Assembly (NCBI RefSeq): GCF_900489465.1
Contig: NZ_UEFQ01000013.1
Span: 620,001 to 684,000 of the forward strand
Source: Aequorivita sp. CIP111184
Lineage (GTDB): Bacteria; Bacteroidota; Bacteroidia; Flavobacteriales; Flavobacteriaceae
Length of the DNA: 64,000 bases
Direction: 5' to 3'
The notes beneath the pieces were generated by a model that saw only the letters and a program-made list of their open reading frames with translations, was not told the DNA's origin and ran no database searches. This document shows, piece after piece, positions 33,775 through 43,737 of this stretch. The stretch's first letter is position 1. Every line of letters starts with the position of its first letter. The translations under genes were made by a program, and so were the position numbers.

Positions 33775-34353
33775 ATGTCTGATTTCTGGTTGTATTTCAA
33801 TCTCGGCCTCCACCACGTTTTGGACTGGAAAGCCTATGATCACATTTTATTCTTGATTGTACTTTGCGCTGCCTATACTTTTTCTTCATGGAAAAGGTTA
33901 TTGCTTTTGGTTACCATGTTCACTTTGGGGCATACTCTCTCTTTGCTTTTAGCAAGTTATAATGTAGTGAGTGTTTCGGGAAAAGTCATTGAGTTTTTGA
34001 TTCCCGTGACCATTTTGTTTACCGCGCTCTTCAATCTTTTTACGGCTGGTAAAGAGAAAAGAATGGAAAAGATGGGCATTTTTTATATTGTTACTATTTT
34101 CTTCGGATTAATTCATGGTTTGGGTTTTGCTTCGTTTTTTAATGCGCTTGATAGTGGTGGTGGCATATTGCCCCTACTGGAATTTGCGCTGGGTATTGAA
34201 GCTGCCCAAATTATAGTTGTAATAATAATTTTGATAATTGCTTTCATATTTCAGACCATCTTCCGTTTCAATAAAAAAGATTGGGTGTTGGTTGTTTCTT
34301 CTCTAGTAATTGGTATGGTTATACCTATGCTTATTAATAATTGGATTTTTTAA
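33775..34353 (+). CDS. HupE/UreJ family membrane protein
   Basis: 192 residues and about six membrane helices. Conserved His/Asp-rich segments typical of HupE/UreJ proteins are visible: GLHHVLDWKAYDHILFLI near the N-terminus, FTLGHTLSLLLAS, and FGLIHGLGFASFF. Related proteins are linked to nickel or other metal handling. No urease or hydrogenase genes are in the window, so the metal cannot be named. Confidence 0.85.
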   Translation: MSDFWLYFNLGLHHVLDWKAYDHILFLIVLCAAYTFSSWKRLLLLVTMFTLGHTLSLLLASYNVVSVSGKVIEFLIPVTILFTALFNLFTAGKEKRMEKMGIFYIVTIFFGLIHGLGFASFFNALDSGGGILPLLEFALGIEAAQIIVVIIILIIAFIFQTIFRFNKKDWVLVVSSLVIGMVIPMLINNWIF

Positions 34354-34509
34354 AAGTTATGTATCCTAAGTAAATGGCGGATAGAAATAATCCAAGTTTT
34401 TTAATTATAAACTCATCGGTCTCTCAACTTTTTTCTTTGGCAAGAACTTAACAACATTTTTTTTGGCAGTGGCGTAACTTCCAAGTAATTTCGTTGTCTA
34501 TTTAAAAGT

Positions 34510-34944
34510 ATGAAAGACAGCAAACAACGCAAGTATGATATTGCCTATCTGCGAATGGCTCAGGAGTGGAGTAAACTCTCTTATTGCAAGCGAAGACAGG
34601 TTGGCGCGCTTATTGTAAAAGATAAAATGATTATCAGCGATGGTTACAACGGTACACCCACAGGTTTTGAAAATATTTGCGAAGATGATGAAGGCTACAC
34701 AAAATGGTACGTCCTTCACGCCGAAGCAAACGCAATTTTAAAAGTAGCATCTTCAACACAGGCCTGTCAAGGGGCAACATTATACATAACTATGTCTCCC
34801 TGCAAAGAATGTAGCAAATTGATTCATCAAGCAGGTATAAAAAGAATGGTTTATCAAAACGAATATAAAGACAATTCCGGCATAACCTTTTTGGAAAAAG
34901 CCGGAGTAAGCATACAACATATTTCAGATTTGGATTTAGAATAA
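34510..34944 (+). CDS. dCMP deaminase family protein (ComEB-like)
   Basis: 144 residues of the zinc-dependent cytidine/dCMP deaminase fold. The zinc and proton-shuttle motif is HAEANAIL (His70, Glu72), and the second zinc motif is SPCKECSK (Cys98, Cys101). It converts dCMP to dUMP for thymidylate synthesis. Its stop overlaps the start of the S41 protease gene (TAATG), so they are co-translated. Confidence 0.93.
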   Translation: MKDSKQRKYDIAYLRMAQEWSKLSYCKRRQVGALIVKDKMIISDGYNGTPTGFENICEDDEGYTKWYVLHAEANAILKVASSTQACQGATLYITMSPCKECSKLIHQAGIKRMVYQNEYKDNSGITFLEKAGVSIQHISDLDLE

Positions 34945-36545
34945 TGGGAAATCAAAAAAAATACTTGCCACTGTGGATTGGATTAGCGCTTGCCGCAGGT
35001 GTTTTTATTGGGTCAAAACTCAATTTCAACGATAATACCGAAAAGATTTTCGCCACAAATTCAAAAAAGGACAAACTCAACAGACTTATTGACTACATAG
35101 ATTACGAATACGTGGATAACGTGAATACGGACAGTATTGTGGATGTTACGGTAAACGGAATTCTAGAAAATCTTGATCCACATTCTGTTTACATTCCAAA
35201 AAGTGAATATGCCCATAATGCCGACGACATGCGTGGCGCATTTACGGGAATTGGTGTGAGTTTCTACATTTATAAAGATACTATTGCAGTAATAAGATCT
35301 ATTGAAGGCGGGCCTGCCGCACAAGCAGGAATAAAGGGCGGCGACAGAATAATATACGCTGACGGTAAAAAGCTTTTTGGCGAATTGGTCCAGCGTGATA
35401 GCATCTCCAACTATTTAAAAGGTGAAATAAACAGCAAAGTCGCACTCGATGTCTACCGCCCCAGTGAAAAGAAAACATTGGAAATAAAAGTTAGAAGAAA
35501 ACAAGTGCCGCTAGTGAGTGTAGATGCTTCCTATAAATTAGCTGACGACTTGGGTTATATTAAATTGAACCGTTTTTCTGAAACCACGTACAAAGAATTT
35601 GAAGCAGCTCTAGATAATTTAAAAGACCAAGGTATTAAAAAATTGGTTTTAGACCTTCGCAACAATCCTGGAGGTTACATTTCCACTGCAGAGCGGGTTG
35701 TTGATGAATTTTTGGAAAATGATAAATTGGTTCTAATCACAAAAAATAAAAGTGGTGAAATCAACAAAACATACGCCACACGCCGTGGTGATTTTGAGCA
35801 CGGAAAATTATATGTTCTTATTAATGAAAACTCTGCTTCGGCCAGTGAAATTGTAGCTGGAGCACTTCAAGATAATGACAAGGGAACCATAATTGGCCGC
35901 CGTTCTTTCGGAAAAGGATTGGTGCAACGCGAAATGTCGCTTGGCGATGGCAGCGCAGTTCGTTTGACTATTGCGCGTTATTATACACCAACCGGCCGTT
36001 CCATTCAAAGACCTTACGGAAACGGAAACGATACTTACTATAATGATTATGAAAAACGTTACCGAAATGGCGAATTGATTCACGCAGACAGCATCAAGGT
36101 TGCGGATTCATTAAGGTATGTTACCCCAAAAGGAAAGGTTGTCTACGGCGGTGGCGGAATTATACCCGATGTTTTTGTTCCAAAAGATACAAGCGTTGAA
36201 AATGAAACGCTACAATATGTTTCCCGAAGCGGCTTTATGAGTTATTTCATATTCGAATATCTAGAAAAAAATAGAACTTTTTTTAAAGGAATGAAATTCG
36301 AAGACTTCAGAAAGAATTTTAATGTAGATGATAAACTTTCCAAAGAATTCATTGAATACGCGAAGTTCAACGAAGCGCAGATAGACCTTTCAAAATATAT
36401 TGAAGAGTTAAAAAGATCGCTGAAAGCGAATATTGCCCAACAACTTTTCGGCCCTAATGAATACGAAATCATTTTGAACGAAACAGATCCAATGCTCCTA
36501 AAAGTTTTGGAATTGGAGGCAGATAATCATTTAGACAAAAAGTAA
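34944..36545 (+). CDS. S41 family C-terminal processing peptidase
   Basis: 533 residues. An N-terminal signal anchor (LPLWIGLALAAGVFIGSK) is followed by a PDZ domain (about 95-190; GIGVSFYIYKDT, GPAAQAGIKGGDRI). The S41 catalytic domain has ENSASASEIVAG (Ser299) and RRSFGKGLVQ (Lys324), the Ser-Lys dyad. It cleaves periplasmic or envelope proteins from their C-terminus. Length fits the CtpA/CtpB group. Confidence 0.95.
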   Translation: MGNQKKYLPLWIGLALAAGVFIGSKLNFNDNTEKIFATNSKKDKLNRLIDYIDYEYVDNVNTDSIVDVTVNGILENLDPHSVYIPKSEYAHNADDMRGAFTGIGVSFYIYKDTIAVIRSIEGGPAAQAGIKGGDRIIYADGKKLFGELVQRDSISNYLKGEINSKVALDVYRPSEKKTLEIKVRRKQVPLVSVDASYKLADDLGYIKLNRFSETTYKEFEAALDNLKDQGIKKLVLDLRNNPGGYISTAERVVDEFLENDKLVLITKNKSGEINKTYATRRGDFEHGKLYVLINENSASASEIVAGALQDNDKGTIIGRRSFGKGLVQREMSLGDGSAVRLTIARYYTPTGRSIQRPYGNGNDTYYNDYEKRYRNGELIHADSIKVADSLRYVTPKGKVVYGGGGIIPDVFVPKDTSVENETLQYVSRSGFMSYFIFEYLEKNRTFFKGMKFEDFRKNFNVDDKLSKEFIEYAKFNEAQIDLSKYIEELKRSLKANIAQQLFGPNEYEIILNETDPMLLKVLELEADNHLDKK

Positions 36546-36549
36546 AAAA

Positions 36550-36747
36550 CTATTTTTTTACTTTCGATGCGATTCTTTTTGAGACAAGTAAAATGCCCAA
36601 TGCCAAAATAGCACACAATCCCGCCAAAACGCTTACAGCAGCAATAGAACTTTCACCTTCTAATAAATGGTTAAAATCTAGTTGTGTTGTATTATAAATT
36701 ACAAGCCCAGTAGCGCAGGCAATCAAGATGTAGATAAATATTTTCAT
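36550..36747 (-). CDS. Small two-helix membrane protein
   Basis: 65 residues with two hydrophobic helices (FIYILIACATGLVIYN and SVLAGLCAILALGILLVS) and a Lys/Arg-rich C-terminus. No family recognised. It lies six bases after the MarC-like gene on the same strand, probably co-transcribed, and converges with the protease gene. Confidence 0.7.
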   Translation of the reverse strand: MKIFIYILIACATGLVIYNTTQLDFNHLLEGESSIAAVSVLAGLCAILALGILLVSKRIASKVKK

Positions 36748-36753
36748 TAATCT

Positions 36754-37335
36754 TTAGTTAAAAAGTTCTTGAATATTTGATGTGAAAAGTTTCACTGCAA
36801 TGGCTAGCAAAATTACACCAAATATTTTTTGGATGACCGCAATTCCATTCTTTCCTAGAAAACGTTGCAACTTGCCAGAAGTTTTTAAAACTGCAAAAAT
36901 AATCACAATATTTATCAATATTGCCACTATAATATTTTCAATGGCATATTCTGCGCGAAGGGAAAGTAATGTTGTCAAACTTCCAGGACCCGCCAAAAGG
37001 GGGAATGCCAAGGGAAAAATAGAAGCCATATCTGGGCTGGTATCGCTTTCCTTAAAAAGGGTAACTCCAAGTATCATTTCAAGCGCAATAAAGAAAAGTA
37101 TTAAAGCACCGGCTACGGCAAATTCATTGACATTAACGCCAATAAGCTTCAAAATGCTTTCACCTAAAAAAAGAAAAACAATCATCACAATCGCTGCAAT
37201 TATTGAAGCTTTTCCAGAATTAATATGACCAGCTTTCTCGCGAAGACCAATAATAATTGGAATGTTACCGATTATATCAATAACCGCAAAAAGCACCATT
37301 GTGGCTGTAATAATTTCCTTAAAATTTAAAACCAT
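36754..37335 (-). CDS. MarC family integral membrane protein
   Basis: 193 residues from the ATG at 37335; a longer frame to 37461 would overlap the divergent DUF3109 gene and adds no sensible sequence. Six membrane helices and the MarC/UPF0056 pattern are seen: TATMVLFAVIDIIGNIPIII, ALILFFIALEMILG, FPLLAGPGSLTTLL and GVILLAIAVKLF. The function of the family is unresolved despite the antibiotic-resistance name. Confidence 0.88.
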   Translation of the reverse strand: MVLNFKEIITATMVLFAVIDIIGNIPIIIGLREKAGHINSGKASIIAAIVMIVFLFLGESILKLIGVNVNEFAVAGALILFFIALEMILGVTLFKESDTSPDMASIFPLAFPLLAGPGSLTTLLSLRAEYAIENIIVAILINIVIIFAVLKTSGKLQRFLGKNGIAVIQKIFGVILLAIAVKLFTSNIQELFN

Positions 37336-37440
37336 AGCTTTTGTGTGAAGGCGCAAAATTAGGCAATAAAAAGTGATGTAATACCCTAAACTCCCGTTAA
37401 TAAAAGTATAATTTCTGCTTAATAAAACGAGTAAACAATC

Positions 37441-37448
37441 TATATTTG
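37441..37448 (+). promoter_or_regulatory. -7-like box directly before the DUF3109 gene
   Basis: TATATTTG matches TAnnTTTG but lies only four bases before the ATG at 37453. If real, the transcript would be nearly leaderless. Confidence 0.35.
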
Positions 37449-37452
37449 CGGC

Positions 37453-38016
37453 ATGTTTCAACTTGGCAAAACAATAGTTTCCGAAGATATTATCAAAAAA
37501 GATTTTGTGTGCAACCTTAATGCCTGCAAAGGTGCCTGCTGTATTGAAGGTGAAGCGGGCGCACCAGTTTCTGAAGAGGAAGTTGGTATTCTCAAAGAAA
37601 TCTATCCTAAAGTGAAACCTTTTCTTCGCTCAGAAGGTATTGCAGCTATTGAAAAACAAGGAACATATATTAAAACCGATTTAGACGAATTGGAAACTCC
37701 TTTAGTAGATGGCAAGGAGTGTGCATATGTTACATTTACAGACAAAGGTATTGCAAGCTGTGGTATTGAAGATGCTTTTAATGCTGGCGCAATTAATTTT
37801 ATAAAACCTATTTCTTGTCATTTATATCCTGTTCGGGTTCAGGATTACAGTGAATTTTCAGCAATAAATTATCACCGTTGGCCCATATGTGATGATGCAT
37901 GTACTTTGGGAAAGGAACTAAAGGTACCTGTTTATAAATTTGTAAAGACTGCCCTTATCCGTAAATTCGGCGAAAACTGGTATGCCGAACTCGAAAAAGT
38001 AGCTTCAGGAATATAA
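37453..38016 (+). CDS. DUF3109 family cysteine-cluster protein
   Basis: 187 residues with the conserved start MFQLGKTIVSEDI and a Cys cluster: VCNLNACKGACC (20-31), then single Cys at GKECAY, ASCGIED, ISCHLYPVR and PICDDAC. The pattern resembles YkgJ-type zinc/iron-sulfur binding proteins. Function unknown. It is transcribed away from the MarC gene. Confidence 0.88.
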   Translation: MFQLGKTIVSEDIIKKDFVCNLNACKGACCIEGEAGAPVSEEEVGILKEIYPKVKPFLRSEGIAAIEKQGTYIKTDLDELETPLVDGKECAYVTFTDKGIASCGIEDAFNAGAINFIKPISCHLYPVRVQDYSEFSAINYHRWPICDDACTLGKELKVPVYKFVKTALIRKFGENWYAELEKVASGI

Positions 38017-38119
38017 CCCTCCAAATTAACTTCTTCTTCTCATTCAATCTACTCTGCTGATATTTACTATATTAGTGTTTCAATTTAATAAATTTATTCA
38101 CTAACTAAAAATTCATAAT

Positions 38120-38722
38120 ATGAAAAAGTATGTATTGGTACTCTTTACCATTTCAGCTTTAATGGGTTGTAAGGACAATCCTGTAAGCAAAAAAATTAAG
38201 GAAACAAAAGAAGCGGTTTCAAACTCCACGAATGCAGTACAGGAAATGACCAAAATGCAGGACGATATAAAGGAACTGCAGGAAATCACTCCCCTTACCA
38301 ATGAAGAACTAAAATCCTGGCTTCCCGATGAGGTAGCAGGAATGAAGCGCATAAGTTATAAAGCTGGTCAGGCGGGAATGATGAACATATCTTCCATTGA
38401 AGCTGCTTATGCCAATGAGGACAAATCCAAAAAATTCACAATCAATATCATTGACGGTGCTGGCCAAGTGGGTGCTGCAGCAACTGCAGGCTTAAGAATG
38501 GTGATGTCACAGGATTTTGAGGAAGAAGATGAAAATGGCTCCCGCAGAACGGTTTCTAAAATAGGAAAAAAAGCTATAGAGGACTACAGATCTGGAAACA
38601 ATAACAGTAAAATTCAACTTATGGAGGGCAACCGTTTTTATCTTGAAGCCAAGGGAATGAATATGAATATTGATGAAACATGGGATGCAATTGACGAGTT
38701 AGATTTGGAAAAGTTGGGATAA
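38120..38722 (+). CDS. Predicted lipoprotein
   Basis: 200 residues with a signal peptide and lipobox (TISALMGC, Cys17). A helical, charged region (20-60) precedes a globular part with KSWLPDEVAGMKRISYKAGQ and repeated short acidic stretches. I recognise it only as a flavobacterial lipoprotein of unknown role. Followed by a strong terminator. Confidence 0.75.
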   Translation: MKKYVLVLFTISALMGCKDNPVSKKIKETKEAVSNSTNAVQEMTKMQDDIKELQEITPLTNEELKSWLPDEVAGMKRISYKAGQAGMMNISSIEAAYANEDKSKKFTINIIDGAGQVGAAATAGLRMVMSQDFEEEDENGSRRTVSKIGKKAIEDYRSGNNNSKIQLMEGNRFYLEAKGMNMNIDETWDAIDELDLEKLG

Positions 38723-38745
38723 ACCTCTTTCTTAAGTTTAAATGT

Positions 38746-38777
38746 AAGCCGAAACACTAGTGTTTTCGGCTTTTTTT
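38746..38777 (+). terminator. Terminator after the lipoprotein gene
   Basis: AAGCCGAAACACTAGTGTTTTCGGCTT (stem around 38746-38772) and seven Ts. Confidence 0.88.
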
Positions 38778-38932
38778 ATGAATGTTACATTTGTTATAGC
38801 CTTTGGTACAATACTCATATTGCTACCCAGATACTTGCCATAAGTTTGTCTTAGAATTTTAAATCACTTATCAACAAAACTCCTCTATTTATAAAGTGAA
38901 ATAAACAAGTATTAATTAAAAAACATGTAATC

Positions 38933-40669
38933 ATGAAAAATGTAATTACCTTTTTAATGTGCTCACTTTGTATAATCACAGGGATTGCACAAACAGATTT
39001 AGCGGGAGACTCAACAATTATTCCCCAAAGAACCCCAGAACTTGATGCTTTGTACCAACAGGCAAAAGCTCTTGAACAAAACGGAACTGCGGCAGAAATA
39101 AACGCAAACCGACTTGCCATAAAAGATGCTTGGCAGGATATTGACGCTAATGTAGCTGCGCTTTATAAGCCCATTGTAACCAACAGACTGCCAGAAACGG
39201 TTGAAAACCTATCAATTAATGGAGTGTATATTCCTTCTGAAATATTTGAACGTGATGGAACCCCAGATTTTCCTGAAGATTGGGACACAGACCGACTCTT
39301 GAGAGACGATTATATTGACGCAGTAGATATGGATGTTACAGCTGAGGGCGATATCTATATTGGTGTGTATGAAAATATAATCGATTTTGGAGGAACCTTT
39401 GATTCTATTTTTTTATACCGCTCTGTTGATGCAGGAATTACATTTCAAGAGTGGAAGAAAGTTGGCGTAACTGCACCCATGCGCAAAATGCAAATTATAT
39501 CTATGGATGGCGACGGCGATGATTACCTTCTTGCTTATTTAGTTACAGAATCCGAAAACTTTCAAGCTTGGCGTTGGAATATGGCTACTGGTGCTTTTGA
39601 TGCCCAAGTTATTGCTTCTGACGTTACAGATTTTGGTGTAGATCGTAATTATCCATTGACTACTGCAACACAGCGATGTTTTGCAACTTATGAAAAAACC
39701 ACAGGTTGTACTGAGGTATTCTCAGCAAGAACAAGCACAGGAACATACGGGTTTGGTTGGACTGATGAAGTAAGTTTAGGTCTTTGTGGGCAACAAGTAG
39801 AATTCACCTACGGTATTAATGGTGCATGCTATACTACATTTACTGGAGCAAATTCAGGAAGTTTATATGCAGCAGCAAATACAAACTATAATGACCCGGC
39901 ATCTTGGGATGCGAATGAAAATATCATAAATGGAGCCACAACAGAAGTATTAAACCCAACAATCCGTGCAGCTAGATTACCACTCCCTAGCGATAAGGTT
40001 ATAATTTGGGCATCACAAAGAGCAGCTGGATCTACTGATAATTATAATGGTTTGGGCCTTAAGCGTATAAATAGTGCGCCGTATGCAAATTTTAGCAATT
40101 TTCCTTCTGGTGGTGCAGATTGGAATATTGCCCATACCGATAGTTGGATGCGTAAAGACAATAATATAGATGTAATTCGCACATCGTATATACGCGACAA
40201 TATTTCAGATACCCAATTTGATACCAACAGATCACTAACTTTCAATGGAACCGATTTTGATCCTTTTGAACCCGTAGTAGATGCTGGTATTAATGCTTTT
40301 GATGGCTTTGCTGCAGCCTCCGCAGAAACTGGGGATAATTTACCCTGCTTGGCTTTTGCAGGAACTAGTGGTGGTGGCACTTTTGGCTTTGGTCTGTATT
40401 TTGACGCCAAAACTGTTCTTGCCGTGGATGAAAACAATTTTGAAGGATTCAAATTCTATCCAAACCCTGCACAAGATATTTTGAACCTTTCTGCAACTAA
40501 TACTATTGAAAGGGTTTCAATATTTTCATTATTAGGTCAAAAAATAATGGAAACTTCACCCAACCAAGATAATCCTTCCATCAATGTAGCATCCCTAAGC
40601 CAGGGAGTCTACCTTATGAAGGTAATGATTGATGGAAAATCAGCTACATACAAGATCATTAAACAATAA
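38933..40669 (+). CDS. Secreted protein with T9SS type A sorting domain
   Basis: 578 residues. Signal peptide MKNVITFLMCSLCIITGIAQ, then a long beta-rich region that could be a propeller-like fold (SVDAGITFQEWKKVG resembles a sialidase/BNR Asp-box-like repeat). The C-terminal sorting domain (about 505-578) has FKFYPNPAQDILNLS, RVSIFSLLGQKIME, LSQGVYLMKVMID and YKIIKQ. Exported through type IX secretion. Ligand or substrate unknown. Confidence 0.85.
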   Translation: MKNVITFLMCSLCIITGIAQTDLAGDSTIIPQRTPELDALYQQAKALEQNGTAAEINANRLAIKDAWQDIDANVAALYKPIVTNRLPETVENLSINGVYIPSEIFERDGTPDFPEDWDTDRLLRDDYIDAVDMDVTAEGDIYIGVYENIIDFGGTFDSIFLYRSVDAGITFQEWKKVGVTAPMRKMQIISMDGDGDDYLLAYLVTESENFQAWRWNMATGAFDAQVIASDVTDFGVDRNYPLTTATQRCFATYEKTTGCTEVFSARTSTGTYGFGWTDEVSLGLCGQQVEFTYGINGACYTTFTGANSGSLYAAANTNYNDPASWDANENIINGATTEVLNPTIRAARLPLPSDKVIIWASQRAAGSTDNYNGLGLKRINSAPYANFSNFPSGGADWNIAHTDSWMRKDNNIDVIRTSYIRDNISDTQFDTNRSLTFNGTDFDPFEPVVDAGINAFDGFAAASAETGDNLPCLAFAGTSGGGTFGFGLYFDAKTVLAVDENNFEGFKFYPNPAQDILNLSATNTIERVSIFSLLGQKIMETSPNQDNPSINVASLSQGVYLMKVMIDGKSATYKIIKQ

Positions 40670-40694
40670 GAGGAGATTGTTTGATGTTTAAAAG

Positions 40695-40727
40695 AAGGGG
40701 TTTGCTTTAAAGCGGCCCCTTTTTTTT
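40695..40727 (+). terminator. Terminator after the T9SS protein gene
   Basis: AAGGGG pairs with CCCCTT, with an inner palindrome GCTTTAAAGC, followed by a T run. Confidence 0.75.
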
Positions 40728-40838
40728 ATTGAAGTATATATTATGAAAGCATATTCTAAAGCAAAAATCACGGTGCTGTTTTTGATAAATATTTTCAGAA
40801 CCCAATAGGCTGTCGGGTCATTTGCTTATATTTACCGC

Positions 40839-42620
40839 ATGCGGAATTTTCTTTTCATCTTATTCTTTTTTGCTACTATTGCTGGCTTTTCGCAGAGCGA
40901 TGCTTTGGCCAAAAATTATTTTGAGCAAGGCCAGTTTGAAAAAGCATTGCGCATTTATGAAAAACTCAGCAAAGAAAGTCCGTATAGACTAGATTACTTT
41001 TTGGGAATGGTGGAAAGTAACCAGCAACTTGAAAATTTCACAGAGACAGAAAAACTTTTAAAAGCTAAGTTGGCTGACGGCCGTAACTTTCCGCAACTTT
41101 ATGTAGAACTGGGCTATAATTATTCGCTTCAAAATCAAGCAGAGCTAGCAACTTCCAACTTCAATAAGGCTATAGAGGCAATTGACGTTAACCCAAACTT
41201 TGCCTACAATATTGGAAGTACTTTTCAAAAATACAGCTTGCTTGACGAAGCTGTAATTACTTATGAAAAAGCAATGACGTTGAGTGATAAGATAGATTTC
41301 AACATGCAACTTGCCCAGATTTATGGAGAACAGGGCAAGCTGGAAAAAATGTTTGATAGCTACCTTGGGTTGGTGGAAAAAAATGTTTCTTTTAAAGGCG
41401 CAGCGCAACGCTACTTTAGTCTTTACACGACAGAAGACCCAAACAACGAGGCAAATATTCTTCTTAAAAAAACATTGCTGCAACGCTCCCAGCAAAATCC
41501 AGATGTACTTTATAATGAATTATTGAGCTGGCTTTTTATTCAGCAGAAAGAATATAAAAAAGCATTTACACAGGAAAAAGCAATCTACAAACGCATAGGC
41601 GAAGATCTTGGCGGCATAACAGATCTAGCCTATATTACCATTGCTGACGAAGATTATGAAACCGGAAGAGAAATTGTAAATTATATTATTGAAAATTCCT
41701 TTACGCCTCAAAATAAGCTTCAAGGCAATCAAATCTTGATGAAAATGGAGGTGAAAACGGCCAAGCCCAAAGAATATTCTGAAGTGGAAAAAAAGTTTGA
41801 AAAGCTGTTGGACGAGTTTGGCCGAAATCGTGAAACCTATTTGCTTCAAATAGACTACAACCATTTTTTGGCATTTCAGAATAACAAAAAAGAACTAGCT
41901 ATCGAAAACTTGAAATCTTTAGCTAAGCAAGATTTAACAGCCTACCAAGAGGCGCGAGTAAAAATGGAACTAGCAGATATTTTGGTTTTTGATGAAAAAT
42001 TCAACGAAGCATTAATTTACTATTCCCAAATTCAGAAAAAAGTACAAAGCGATGTTTTGGCACAGGAAGCCCGTTTTAAAGTGGCGCGCACCAGCTATTT
42101 TAAAGGCGATTTTGAATGGGCACAAGTACAACTTGATGTGTTAAAAAAATCCACTTCACAATTAATGGCGAACGATGCAATGCAGCTCAGTTTACTAATT
42201 CACGACAATTCTTTGGAAGATTCTACACAAACAGCCCTAAAAAAATATGCTCGTGCTGATCTTTTAGAATTTCAGGACAAGGATGCGGAAGCCATTATCG
42301 CCTTGGAAGATATTTTAACCAATAACAAAGGTGAAAAAATTGAGGACGAAGCACTTTTGAAACAAGGTGAGATTTATGAAAAAAAAGGTGAATACACAAA
42401 AGCCGAAGCAAATTACCTCAAAATAATCGAGTTTTATAACGATGATATTTTAGCCGACGACGCACATTACCGCTTGGCAAAAATTTACGAAGAAAAGTTA
42501 AATCAACCGGAAAAAGCAAAGAAACAGTACGAAGAGATTATCTTCCACTTCGCGGACAGTATTTATTTTGTGGATGCTCGGAAGAAGTATCGTTCTTTGC
42601 GAGGAGATGCAATTAATTAA
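40839..42620 (+). CDS. TPR-repeat periplasmic protein
   Basis: 593 residues with a signal peptide (MRNFLFILFFFATIAGFSQ) and many tetratricopeptide repeats along the whole length (ALAKNYFEQGQFEKALRIYE; AKIYEEKLNQPEKAKKQYEE near the C-terminus). Such proteins are scaffolds for envelope complexes. It is followed by DUF4286, rsmA and mgtE genes. Confidence 0.85.
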   Translation: MRNFLFILFFFATIAGFSQSDALAKNYFEQGQFEKALRIYEKLSKESPYRLDYFLGMVESNQQLENFTETEKLLKAKLADGRNFPQLYVELGYNYSLQNQAELATSNFNKAIEAIDVNPNFAYNIGSTFQKYSLLDEAVITYEKAMTLSDKIDFNMQLAQIYGEQGKLEKMFDSYLGLVEKNVSFKGAAQRYFSLYTTEDPNNEANILLKKTLLQRSQQNPDVLYNELLSWLFIQQKEYKKAFTQEKAIYKRIGEDLGGITDLAYITIADEDYETGREIVNYIIENSFTPQNKLQGNQILMKMEVKTAKPKEYSEVEKKFEKLLDEFGRNRETYLLQIDYNHFLAFQNNKKELAIENLKSLAKQDLTAYQEARVKMELADILVFDEKFNEALIYYSQIQKKVQSDVLAQEARFKVARTSYFKGDFEWAQVQLDVLKKSTSQLMANDAMQLSLLIHDNSLEDSTQTALKKYARADLLEFQDKDAEAIIALEDILTNNKGEKIEDEALLKQGEIYEKKGEYTKAEANYLKIIEFYNDDILADDAHYRLAKIYEEKLNQPEKAKKQYEEIIFHFADSIYFVDARKKYRSLRGDAIN

Positions 42621-42646
42621 GCCTCTAATTTTAGATTTAAACAAAT

Positions 42647-42955
42647 ATGTATATCTACAATGTAACTATAAACATAGAAGAAACCATCCACGACAAATGG
42701 CTACAATGGATGAAAGCAGAGCATATTCCTGCAATGCTATCAACGGGAAAATTTAGCAAAGCGTTGATGACCCGAGTAATTGTAGAGGAAGAAATGGGCG
42801 GTATTACCTATTCTATCCAATATACAACTGACAGTAGAGAAACTTTAAAAAAGTATTATGCTGAAAATGCTGCCGAACTTCGAGCGCAGAGTAAGCCTTT
42901 TGAAGGAAAATTTGTCGCATTTCGCACTGAACTTGAAATTGTAAGTGAACACTGA
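42647..42955 (+). CDS. DUF4286 family protein
   Basis: 102 residues beginning [20 protein letters not shown] and containing [10 protein letters not shown] and [20 protein letters not shown], the DUF4286 pattern: a small ferredoxin-like fold of unknown function. Its TGA overlaps the rsmA start (TGATG), so translation is coupled to rRNA methylation gene expression. Confidence 0.88.
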   Translation: MYIYNVTINIEETIHDKWLQWMKAEHIPAMLSTGKFSKALMTRVIVEEEMGGITYSIQYTTDSRETLKKYYAENAAELRAQSKPFEGKFVAFRTELEIVSEH

Positions 42956-43737
42956 TGGGAAAAGAAGTACGTGCCAAAAAACATCTCGGCCAGCATTTTC
43001 TGAAAGACGAAGCCATAGCTGAAAAAATCGGGGATACACTCTCTTTGGAAGGCTATAAAAATGTTCTGGAAATCGGTCCTGGAATGGGCGTGCTTACCAA
43101 GTATTTAATTCAAAAAAATACAGAAGTTATCGCGATGGATCTCGACAAGGAATCTATTGCTTACCTAGAAGAAAATTACCCTAATAAAAACCTTAAAATC
43201 GTTGAAGCAGATTTTTTGAAGTATGATATCTCACAAATTTTTGGAGAAGAACAATTTGCCATAACGGGCAATTTTCCATATAATATTTCAACCCAAATAG
43301 TTTTTAAAATGCTGGAATGGAAAGAAAGAATACCTGAGTTTACAGGAATGTTCCAAAAAGAAGTTGCACAGCGTATCTGCGAGAAAGAGGGAAGCAAAGC
43401 TTATGGTATTCTATCGGTTTTGGCACAGGCTTTTTATGATGCCGAATATCTGTTTACCGTACCGCCTTCGGTTTTCAATCCGCCACCAAAAGTGGACAGT
43501 GGTGTACTCCGATTACGTAGAAAAGAAGATTTTTCGATTCCATGTAATGAAAAGATGCTTTATAAAGTAGTAAAAACCGCCTTTCAGCAACGCAGAAAAA
43601 CGCTTCGTAACAGTTTAAAATCCTTCAATCTTTCCGATAAAATAAAAGAAGATACTATCTTTGGCCAACGTCCGGAACAACTTTCCGTTTCGCAATTTAT
43701 AGCGCTCACACAAAAACTGGAAACCGATGCAATTTGA
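42955..43737 (+). CDS. rsmA: 16S rRNA (adenine(1518)-N6/adenine(1519)-N6)-dimethyltransferase
   Basis: Dimethylates two adjacent adenines near the 3' end of 16S rRNA during small-subunit assembly (KsgA). 260 residues: [14 protein letters not shown] at the N-terminus, SAM-binding [15 protein letters not shown] (about 37-51), and the catalytic motif [11 protein letters not shown] (about 103-111). Overlaps the previous and next genes, so it belongs to one operon with DUF4286, mgtE and the thioesterase. Confidence 0.97.
   Translation: MGKEVRAKKHLGQHFLKDEAIAEKIGDTLSLEGYKNVLEIGPGMGVLTKYLIQKNTEVIAMDLDKESIAYLEENYPNKNLKIVEADFLKYDISQIFGEEQFAITGNFPYNISTQIVFKMLEWKERIPEFTGMFQKEVAQRICEKEGSKAYGILSVLAQAFYDAEYLFTVPPSVFNPPPKVDSGVLRLRRKEDFSIPCNEKMLYKVVKTAFQQRRKTLRNSLKSFNLSDKIKEDTIFGQRPEQLSVSQFIALTQKLETDAI

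Noticed and set aside
36782-37228. A 148-residue plus-strand protein
   Set aside because: It is antisense to the MarC-like gene, which has clear membrane helices and family motifs.
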